The notes below the pieces were generated by a model that worked only from the letters and a program-made list of their open reading frames with translations, made no database searches and was not told where the DNA came from. A program made the position numbers and the translations under genes. A stretch of 11,247 bases of DNA, taken from the NCBI RefSeq assembly GCF_023715505.1, contig NZ_JAMBOH010000061.1:1-11247 (forward strand), read 5' to 3'. The DNA comes from Neobacillus cucumis (GTDB taxonomy: Bacteria > Bacillota > Bacilli > Bacillales_B > DSM-18226). This document shows, one piece after another, positions 5,968 to 11,247 of the stretch (within the stretch, counting starts at the first letter, position 1; each line of letters opens with the position of its first letter).

Positions 5968-7053
5968 TTACCTTGCTTCCATATAACTTAATTTTTTTGC
6001 TTCTACAATAATGTTTTTAATTAATGATTCGACGGTTTGACTCTTTGCTAATCTTGGACTTTGACCAGACCAAAGTGACATGAAATCTTGATTCTTTTGT
6101 GTACTGGAAGTCTTTCTAATATCCTGGGTTAATGTATTTTGAACTGGGAAATCTGGTAAGAGTGCTTCGTGCTTCTGCATTTCTAAAATAAATTTATTTT
6201 TAATTCCTCTTGCCCATTTGCCTGAAAATGAACGAGTTAAAACAGTTTGGTCTTCTTTAGCATTAAGAATTGCTTCTTTATGAACCTTATTCGCACCACT
6301 TTCAACGCAGCTCAAGAAAGCTGTACCCATTTGTACGCCCTTCGCTCCTAAGCAAATCGAAGCCATTAGCCCTCTACCATCCATAATTCCTCCAGCAGCA
6401 ACAGCAGTGATGCTTACATTGTCAACAACCTGTGGGATTAATGACATTAAACCAACTAAACTCTCTTGATCACCATCGATAAAGCTCCCCCGATGTCCAC
6501 CAGCTTCACTACCTTGAACAACAACAATATCCATTCCTGCTTTTTCATTTTCAACTGCTTCTCTAACGGTTGTAGCAGTTCCCACCAGAATAATGTTAGA
6601 TTGTTTTAATTCGGTAATCACTTCTTTAGAAGGAATACCAAATGTAAAAGAACAAATAGGAACCTTTTCTTCAATTACAACCTTAATTTGTTCAATAAAT
6701 TTTTCATAAACATTATTAAAATCAGGAATTTCAAAGTTTTCTTTTTGGTGCAAATTTAATTGCTGACGAATGGGGTTTAAGAACTGGTTAGCCGATTTAA
6801 TTTCATTGTCTGTAACTTTAAATTCGTTAGGAACAAATAAATTAATACCAAACGGATTTGAAGTTAACTGCCTTATTTCCACAATTTGTTCCCGTATTTG
6901 AACAGGGGTCATATACCCTGCTCCAATCATCCCAAGAGCTCCAGAATTTGAAACCTCAGCCACTAATTTCGAAGCGGTAACTCCGCCAGCCATTGGAGCT
7001 TGTATAATCGGATATTTGATTTTCAGAAGTTTTGTCATTACATTATTTAACAT
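5968..7053 (-). CDS. Nitronate monooxygenase family protein (FMN-dependent)
   Basis: A 361-residue TIM-barrel flavoprotein of the nitronate monooxygenase (2-nitropropane dioxygenase) family, which oxidises nitronates to carbonyl compounds and nitrite; relatives reduce enoyl groups or act on other substrates. Visible marks are YPIIQAPMAGGVTASKLVAE at the N-terminus (FMN site), NPFGINLFVP, VVQGSEAGGHRGSF with the conserved catalytic His near residue 187, VAAGGIMDGRG and LGAKGVQMGTAFL for the flavin phosphate. The C-terminus ends normally. Of three ATG codons at 7068, 7056 and 7053, the last lies seven bases after AGGTG (7061-7065), so I chose it; 7056 is nearly as good. It is the second gene of an operon, 24 bases after the MFS permease gene, and is probably controlled by the divergent LysR regulator. 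It ends before the strong hairpin at 5916-5960. The physiological substrate cannot be told from sequence. Confidence 0.85.
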   Translation of the reverse strand: MLNNVMTKLLKIKYPIIQAPMAGGVTASKLVAEVSNSGALGMIGAGYMTPVQIREQIVEIRQLTSNPFGINLFVPNEFKVTDNEIKSANQFLNPIRQQLNLHQKENFEIPDFNNVYEKFIEQIKVVIEEKVPICSFTFGIPSKEVITELKQSNIILVGTATTVREAVENEKAGMDIVVVQGSEAGGHRGSFIDGDQESLVGLMSLIPQVVDNVSITAVAAGGIMDGRGLMASICLGAKGVQMGTAFLSCVESGANKVHKEAILNAKEDQTVLTRSFSGKWARGIKNKFILEMQKHEALLPDFPVQNTLTQDIRKTSSTQKNQDFMSLWSGQSPRLAKSQTVESLIKNIIVEAKKLSYMEAR

Positions 7054-7077
7054 CATTACACACCTCATTTTTCAATT

Positions 7078-8259
7078 TTACTTATTGATTAATTTTCCTG
7101 TAGATTTCCTCTCAAACTGAATTCCATTTAAAAGCAAACCTGCCCCAATTAAAACGACAATAGATGCTCCTATCAAAGCAGCATTAAAATTATGAGTGGA
7201 TGATGATAAGATTCCAGCAAGAGTTGGTCCTATCAATTGTCCAATAGCATAAATAGCGGTTAGTATGCCAATCGTTCGGCTGCTATTAGATGGATTAATT
7301 TGCCGCCCCAACGTTGTAGCAAGTGTAGTGATACCCATAAACGTGGCTCCGAATAATAAAGCACTTGCGATAAAACTAGTTTTCGAAATCCAAAAGGCTG
7401 GCATCGCCATACCCAGGGATTGCAATGCCATTGCAAGAACTAAGGATTTAACGAAGCCCCATTTTTTAGCTAGAATAGACCAAATAAGGCAGGATGGAAT
7501 CGCAGCCAAACCAACCATCATCCAAACTAAGGTTGCATCTTTTTGAAAGTATGAGGTCTTTTCAGCGATAGATACGATAAACGTTCCTGTAACAATGTAA
7601 CCCAATCCTTCTAAACCATAGGCAATAGTCAACCATAGGAGCCATTTAGTTGGGGGGACCAGTGCAAAAGATTCTTGTTTATTTTTCATCTCAACAGTGT
7701 TGGGGGCTTCATCGAGCCAGATCCATACGAAGATGGCTAGGATTCCACTCACAACAGCTAGTCCTATCCATGTACCTTCCCACTGAAATAAATGGTTTAA
7801 ACTCGGAATAATTAAACTGGATAAAAAAATTCCAAATCCTACCCCTCCATAGAATAAACCCGACCAACTGGTTTTGCTTATAACAGCAAGTTTATCTAAT
7901 ACGATACCAGAGGCTAGAACCAACACAAACGCACTTGAAACCCCTGAAATAAACCGAAGTACATACCAAAGTAAGTAAGAGTATGTTAAACCCATTAGGG
8001 CTGTGGTTATAATGCTGATGATTAGACTAATTCTTAGGGGAATCCCTCTATACCCCTTTAAGGGAATAACGCCTGCTAAAATTGCTCCAAGCAAATATCC
8101 AGCATAATTACTTGATGCTATATAACCAGCAACTGTATTTGAAAAAGAAAGATCTTTTTGCATAAGTGGAAGAATGGGAGTATAGGCAAATCTTCCAATC
8201 CCCATAGCAATAATTAAAGACAGTATTCCCCCTATTAAAAAAAGAAAAAATTGTTTCAT
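7078..8259 (-). CDS. MFS transporter, YbfB/YjiJ type
   Basis: A 393-residue permease with about 12 membrane segments, the usual length for this group. The opening IAMGIGRFAYTPILPLMQKD followed by AGYIASSNYAGYLLGA is characteristic of the YbfB/YjiJ (MFS_4) proteins, presumed small-molecule transporters of unknown substrate. LPLKGYRGIPLR-like loops and a cytoplasmic central loop rich in charge (about 190-205) separate the two halves, and GRQINPSNSSRTIGILTAIYAIGQLIGP lies in the second half. ATG 8259 is preceded by GGAGG ten bases upstream; a TTG at 8262 gives a seven-base spacing and adds one residue. It is the promoter-proximal gene of a two-gene operon with the nitronate monooxygenase, divergent from lysR. 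The pairing suggests uptake or efflux of a compound handled by that enzyme, which is inference. Confidence 0.85.
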   Translation of the reverse strand: MKQFFLFLIGGILSLIIAMGIGRFAYTPILPLMQKDLSFSNTVAGYIASSNYAGYLLGAILAGVIPLKGYRGIPLRISLIISIITTALMGLTYSYLLWYVLRFISGVSSAFVLVLASGIVLDKLAVISKTSWSGLFYGGVGFGIFLSSLIIPSLNHLFQWEGTWIGLAVVSGILAIFVWIWLDEAPNTVEMKNKQESFALVPPTKWLLWLTIAYGLEGLGYIVTGTFIVSIAEKTSYFQKDATLVWMMVGLAAIPSCLIWSILAKKWGFVKSLVLAMALQSLGMAMPAFWISKTSFIASALLFGATFMGITTLATTLGRQINPSNSSRTIGILTAIYAIGQLIGPTLAGILSSSTHNFNAALIGASIVVLIGAGLLLNGIQFERKSTGKLINK

Positions 8260-8274
8260 CAAATAAAAACCTCC

Positions 8275-8386
8275 AATAGAATGATGATATTTAAATCATA
8301 TCTCTTTTCTGGTATATTGAATAATACATAATATTGATACTTGCTATCATTTATTTAGATAGCAAAAAAAGAGGTGAGAATAATTT
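8275..8386. promoter_or_regulatory. Divergent promoter/operator region of the LysR regulator and the MFS operon
   Basis: This 112-base AT-rich gap must carry the promoters of both transcripts. It holds two inverted repeats suited to LysR-type binding. GATAT and ATATC flank a short AT core at about 8285-8302. Nearer to lysR, TTGCTATC (8341-8348) and GATAGCAA (8358-8365) form a perfect pair separated by nine bases. The latter lies directly before the lysR ribosome site (GAGGTGA, 8371-8377), where binding would repress lysR itself, the usual autoregulation of the family. Core promoter boxes are not clear: TATGAT on the minus strand near 8298 may be the -10 of the operon. Confidence 0.55.
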
Positions 8387-9247
8387 ATGGATTTGCATAC
8401 ATTAAAAATTTTCCAAACGGTTGCAAAGCTGGGGAGTATTTCACAAGCAGCAAGAGAACTTCAATATGCACAATCGAATATCACATTGAAAATACAACAA
8501 TTAGAAACGGAACTTCAAACAACCTTATTTTATAGGCATAATCGTGGTACTGCTTTAACAGCCAAAGGAAGTATGTTATTAACATACACGGAAAAAATTT
8601 TTCATCTTATTGAAGAAACAAAAAACGTGATGAATGATGATCAAACACCAAAAGGTCCTTTAATGATTGGTTCTATGGAAACAACTGCCGCAGTTCGCTT
8701 ACCAGCCCTATTTTCAAAGTACCTTAAAGACTATCCCGACGTTGACCTAACCCTAAAAACAGGTTCTACAGAAGAAAATATTCATGGCATTCTTCAGTAT
8801 GAGCTGGATGGAGCATTTGTAGCTGGACCTATTGAACACCCTGAACTAATTCAAAAGGAAGTATTTGAAGAGAAATTGGTACTCGTAACGGATACAATTC
8901 ATCCACCAATATCTTCTATCAAAGATATTCAAACAAGGACACTACTTGTTTTTCGTACTGGATGTTCTTATCGGGAAAGGCTTGAACAATGGTTTCATCA
9001 AGAGAGGGTGATTCCTAAAAAGATAATGGAATTTGGAACCCTGGATGCAATCATTGGGTGTGTATCTGCTGGTCTAGGTATAAGTATGGTTCCACAAAGC
9101 GTTGTTGCAAAACAAATACAAGATGGAACTCTTAGACATCATTCACTTCCGAATCCATTTGGAAAAGTCAAAACAGTATTCATTTATAGAAAAGATAAGT
9201 ATACACCTTCATCATTATTAAAATTCATAAATATGTTAAGTAATTAA
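8387..9247 (+). CDS. LysR-family transcriptional regulator
   Basis: A 286-residue regulator of normal LysR length. Residues 1-60 are the winged helix-turn-helix: LKIFQTVAKLGSISQAAREL, QYAQSNITLKIQQLETEL, then LFYRHNRGTALTAKG. A linker helix follows, and residues 88-286 form the effector-binding domain (LMIGSMETTAAVRLPALFSK, GILQYELDGAFVAGPI, FGTLDAIIGCVSAGLGISMV). The start at ATG 8387 has GAGGTGA nine bases upstream. It is divergent from the MFS/nitronate monooxygenase operon across a short shared region with inverted repeats, so it most likely activates that operon in response to a small molecule and represses itself. Repeat copy 6, with a hairpin and a run of seven T, follows about 50-110 bases after the stop and probably ends the transcript. 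Confidence 0.9.
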   Translation: MDLHTLKIFQTVAKLGSISQAARELQYAQSNITLKIQQLETELQTTLFYRHNRGTALTAKGSMLLTYTEKIFHLIEETKNVMNDDQTPKGPLMIGSMETTAAVRLPALFSKYLKDYPDVDLTLKTGSTEENIHGILQYELDGAFVAGPIEHPELIQKEVFEEKLVLVTDTIHPPISSIKDIQTRTLLVFRTGCSYRERLEQWFHQERVIPKKIMEFGTLDAIIGCVSAGLGISMVPQSVVAKQIQDGTLRHHSLPNPFGKVKTVFIYRKDKYTPSSLLKFINMLSN

Positions 9248-9293
9248 ATATAAGAGCTGAAATTAAAGAGTTGGAGGGTATCTTAATCAAAAA

Positions 9294-9369
9294 GTTTGTA
9301 AATAAATCCACTTAAAGTAATGGGGGCGATTGTTCAATAAGAGCAGTCGTTTTTTTACTAACGGAGCAG
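9294..9369 (+). repeat. Interspersed repeat, copy 6, cut at the core
   Basis: GTTTGTAAATAAATCC and ACTTAAAGTAATGGGGGC open this copy. The hairpin GCGATTG (9326-9332) with CAGTCGT (9344-9350) keeps pairing through two G-T pairs where copy 5 has Watson-Crick pairs, and the loop TTCAATAAGAG is identical. TTTTTTT then makes a good terminator for lysR. The right module begins normally, CTAACGGAGCAG (9358-9369), but its second arm is missing, replaced by the sequence leading into the IS110 remnant. Confidence 0.75.
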
Positions 9370-9554
9370 CATTCCTGTAATGAGTGAAAATGAGGTTTGA
9401 ACAAAAAAATAACCTCTTGGTAGAATAAGAGTGTCCTGAAGCTGGCCAGCGAAAAAGGACAACACTCAAATACCAGGAGGCTTTAAAATGAATTATAACC
9501 AAAATAAGAAGATTGCTCAAATTACTTCCCAAACTCTTATTATAGGAGGAGAAA
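9370..9554 (+). mobile_element. IS110-family element, left-end remnant
   Basis: The stretch from the break in repeat copy 6 to about 9550 looks like the 5' end of an IS110-family element: a structured non-coding leader, a strong ribosome site (AGGAGG, 9475-9480) and the first ~20 codons of the DEDD recombinase. The leader contains GAGGTT/AACCTC (9392-9397 and 9411-9416) and a longer stem made by GAGTGTCCT (9429-9437) and the complementary strand at 9456-9467, with a small bulge and the palindrome GCTGGCCAGC in its loop. In IS110 elements the leader encodes the bridge RNA that guides donor-target recognition. The remaining ~1.2 kb of the element is deleted. Confidence 0.6.
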
Positions 9555-9586
9555 TATCCGAATGGTTATTTTATGAAGTTAGATAG
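9488..9586 (+). pseudogene. IS110-family recombinase, N-terminal fragment
   Basis: ATG 9488 follows AGGAGG by seven bases. The translation MNYNQNKKIAQITSQTLIIG is the typical start of Bacillus IS110 recombinases, in which the next residues would be VDIAK, bringing the first catalytic Asp of the DEDD RuvC-like fold. Here the frame runs instead into GEISEWLFYEVR and a stop at 9584-9586. The fragment is therefore cut just before the catalytic residue, and 32 codons remain of about 400. It has no function as a recombinase. The family call rests on my recognition of the N-terminus. Confidence 0.65.
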
Positions 9587-9644
9587 GCAACACAGATACA
9601 CTTATTTTTTATTAAGTTGCTAATTTACAATAGAGGTGATTGTT

Positions 9645-10154
9645 TTGGGTATTGAAGTAAAAATTGAACAATTATTTTTAATTGAAGAACATCTTAATGA
9701 GCTTTCAGAACTTTTAATAAGGGTGGTAGAAGATGGGGCTTCGATTGGATTTTTACCACCAATGAGAAAAGTAGATGCAGAAAAATACTGGGAAACAGTT
9801 CTTAGCCCCGAAGTGAATTTATTTGTCGCTAAATCAAACAATCAAATTGTTGGAAGTGTACAGTTACAATTAACGACGAAGCAGAATGGAAGCCATAGAG
9901 CAGAAATCGCAAAATTAATGACACACCCCAATTATCGACGTAATGGTACTGGTCGTTTACTTATGCTAAAGGCTGAAGAAACAGCAAAACAGAAGGATAG
10001 GTCATTATTAGTTCTTGATACAAGAGAAGGAGACCCTTCCAATAAACTATATACTTCATTAGGTTATATTCAAGCTGGCCGGATTCCTAACTATGCCAAA
10101 TCGGCGAATGGTGAATTAGCTGCTACCATCTTCTACTATAAAAATAACAAATAA
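9645..10154 (+). CDS. GNAT family N-acetyltransferase
   Basis: A 169-residue single-domain GNAT enzyme, which transfers acetyl from acetyl-CoA to an amine. Motif A is clear: EIAKLMTHPNYRRNGTG with the acetyl-CoA pyrophosphate loop RRNGTG at 98-103. NNQIVGSVQLQL (65-76) is the preceding strand pair, and LDTREGDPSNKLYTSLGYIQ (124-143) is motif B with Tyr136 as the likely general acid. FLPPMRKVDAEKYW (36-49) resembles GNATs annotated as acting on small molecules or antibiotics, but the substrate is unknown. I chose TTG 9645 because AGAGGTG lies six bases upstream; the GTG at 9636 falls inside that ribosome site. The gene stands alone between the IS110 remnant and repeat copy 7, whose hairpin begins 20 bases after the stop and should end the transcript. 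Confidence 0.85.
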   Translation: MGIEVKIEQLFLIEEHLNELSELLIRVVEDGASIGFLPPMRKVDAEKYWETVLSPEVNLFVAKSNNQIVGSVQLQLTTKQNGSHRAEIAKLMTHPNYRRNGTGRLLMLKAEETAKQKDRSLLVLDTREGDPSNKLYTSLGYIQAGRIPNYAKSANGELAATIFYYKNNK

Positions 10155-10164
10155 TCTTCTTTAA

Positions 10165-10265
10165 CTAACAGGTGCGATACTTCAAGAAGAAGGTCGCCTT
10201 TTTCTTTTTCCACAGGAAACATTGTGAAATGCTGTACTTAAAGTAACGTTGCAGTTTAGTTGAAG
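10165..10265 (+). repeat. Interspersed repeat, copy 7, with terminator-like hairpin
   Basis: CTAACAGGTGC leads into GCGAT-A-CTTC (10174-10183) paired with GAAGGTCGC (10189-10197), a 9-bp stem with one bulged A, then CTTTTTCTTTTTCC. A second part follows: GGAAACATTGTGAAATGCTG, then TACTTAAAGTAACG, then the right module GCAGTTTAGTTGAAG. Here the left flank comes after the hairpin instead of before it, so the unit is either two overlapping copies or a rearranged one. It lies directly after the first GNAT gene. Confidence 0.7.
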
Positions 10266-10353
10266 AGTGAAAAAGAAGGAATACTAAACTGAAGTGTATA
10301 ATTATATATTAATATGAATTATTATGCGTTATATTCGAAAGGGAGGAGTAAGA

Positions 10354-11106
10354 ATGACCACAAAGAAATTGATACAAAAAATAGAGGAATTATCAATGAA
10401 TGCTTTACCTGCGATACAAATGATTGTTTATGATGGATGGATATTACGATTTGCCGATGGATATACAAAAAGAGCAAATTCAATCAATCCTATTTATTTT
10501 TCAAATGAAGATTTAAATAACAAAATAGAGAATGCTGAACAAATGTATCGCAAAAGAAATTTAAAGATTGTGTATAAAATGACGCAACAGGTATCACCTG
10601 AAAATTTAGATAGAACACTCGATAAAAAAGGATATTTCCTTGACAGTTTGACAAGTGTTCTAGGGTTATCTTTGATAGACCTAGATGTTGAAATAAAACA
10701 TAATGCCATTGTTTATAACCATTTACAAGACGATTGGTTCACAAATTTTTGTAATTTAAATAATGTAGGTGAAAAAGACCAACCAACATTAAAGCAAATG
10801 TTAAGAAATATCATCCCTAAGACTTGTTATTTTTTGTTATGTGATGATAACAATGAAATACTTGCTTGTGGGATGTGTGTATTAGAAAGTGAATACATAG
10901 GGTTATTTGATATAGTGACTACCGAAAAGTATAGAAATAGAGGTTATGGAAGTAAACTTATTCAAAATATTTTAAAATGGGGTAAGGATAATGGAGCAAG
11001 TTATGCATACCTTCAAGTTATGTTAAATAACGCTCCAGCATTAAAACTTTACTCTAAATTAGGGTTTAAGGAAATATACAGATATTGGTATAGAATGAAA
11101 GAATAA
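10354..11106 (+). CDS. GNAT family N-acetyltransferase with two-part fold
   Basis: A 250-residue protein. The C-terminal half (about 120-250) is a GNAT domain: EILACGMCVLESEYIGLFDI, then VTTEKYRNRGYGSKLI with the acetyl-CoA loop RNRGYG at 194-199, and NNAPALKLYSKLGFKE (225-240) as motif B with Tyr233. The N-terminal half (MNALPAIQMIVYDGWILRFADGYTKRANS, 15-43) is seen in larger GNAT proteins that carry a non-catalytic first half. The acceptor is unknown. The start is ATG 10354, five bases after GGGAGGAG (10341-10348); the ATG at 10324 lies upstream of that site and is less likely. TATAAT at 10297-10302 is a good -10 box but no matching -35 is seen. Its neighbour at 9645 is also a GNAT, but the two are not close relatives. 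Confidence 0.85.
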   Translation: MTTKKLIQKIEELSMNALPAIQMIVYDGWILRFADGYTKRANSINPIYFSNEDLNNKIENAEQMYRKRNLKIVYKMTQQVSPENLDRTLDKKGYFLDSLTSVLGLSLIDLDVEIKHNAIVYNHLQDDWFTNFCNLNNVGEKDQPTLKQMLRNIIPKTCYFLLCDDNNEILACGMCVLESEYIGLFDIVTTEKYRNRGYGSKLIQNILKWGKDNGASYAYLQVMLNNAPALKLYSKLGFKEIYRYWYRMKE

Positions 11107-11247
11107 CTCTTTGATATTTCTTCAACTACCATGAAAATTTACTTCTGTACCTTCGATAAAAAGGCAATACTAAAGAAGACGCAGCTCATTCATTTTTTAA
11201 AAAGGGGAGAGCGTCTAATTCATTGATCTATGGAATTCAGTTGAATA
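11107..11247. other. Right-end intergenic sequence with an imperfect hairpin
   Basis: No gene is visible before the window ends. GACGCAGCTC (about 11179-11188) can pair with GAGAGCGTC (about 11207-11215) with small bulges, but no T-run follows, so it is only a weak terminator candidate for the GNAT gene. No copy of the interspersed repeat is present in the part that can be seen. Confidence 0.35.

Noticed and set aside
7265..7546. 93-codon + strand frame inside the MFS gene
   Set aside because: It is fully antisense to a well-supported permease gene, and its translation has no family resemblance.
9636..9638. GTG as start of the first GNAT gene
   Set aside because: It lies inside the ribosome site AGAGGTG; the TTG at 9645 has proper spacing.
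9620..9841. Minus-strand frame overlapping the first GNAT gene
   Set aside because: It is antisense to clear GNAT coding sequence and has no ribosome site.
2229..10265. True integron with attC sites
   Set aside because: CTAAC...GTTAG recalls the inverted ends of attC sites, but the expected RYYYAAC/GTTRRRY consensus is not met and no tyrosine integrase is present. The pattern is reported only as cassette-like.
3001..10265. CRISPR array
   Set aside because: The repeat copies are hundreds to thousands of bases apart, vary in sequence and flank genes; there are no regular spacers and no cas genes.

Overview
This low-GC window fits a Bacillus-like Firmicute (Bacillaceae). Shine-Dalgarno sequences are strong (GGAGG/AGGTG), TTG starts are used next to good ribosome sites, terminators are T-tailed hairpins, and the families are typical of that group: CBO0543 membrane proteins, a YbfB/YjiJ-type MFS permease, GNAT acetyltransferases, a group II intron with an HNH-bearing maturase, and an IS110 remnant. 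I cannot name the species. The window reads as an accessory region.

Layout. Bases 1-310 hold no gene I recognise; the first ~100 bases are about 55% GC, and a repeat tail lies at 167-193. A terminator at 309-339 closes whatever lies to the left. Next comes a promoter region with a CsoR-type inverted repeat, then a 32-codon leader ORF (570-668) whose stop lies one base before a membrane-anchored tandem DJ-1/PfpI-domain protein (670-2058, own UUCG terminator). Bases 2248-2995 are a badly deleted group II intron that keeps its 5' end, domains V and VI and the C-terminal maturase/HNH part of its encoded protein. Then follow a SAM methyltransferase (3258-4067) and two different CBO0543-type membrane proteins (4371-4874 and 5169-5738). 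On the minus strand, an MFS permease (8259-7078) and a nitronate monooxygenase (7053-5968) form a two-gene operon, divergent from a LysR regulator (8387-9247). The right end holds a truncated IS110 5' end (about 9370-9586) and two GNAT acetyltransferases (9645-10154 and 10354-11106).

The most striking structure is an interspersed repeat family. Seven full or partial copies lie in the gaps, all in + orientation. A complete unit has a left flank like GATTGTGAAAxATTG, then CTTAAAGTAACGGG, a variable hairpin followed by a T-rich tail, and a right module CTAACGGGGCAG-TTTAGTTCAATAA. The hairpin arms differ between copies but still pair, so the structure appears to be kept. Copies follow the methyltransferase, both CBO0543 genes, lysR and the first GNAT gene, giving a cassette-like pattern of accessory gene plus structured repeat. 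Two copies are broken by mobile elements: the group II intron sits exactly inside one, and the IS110 remnant begins in the core of another. No integrase or transposase for the repeats themselves is present, so how they move, if they do, is unknown.
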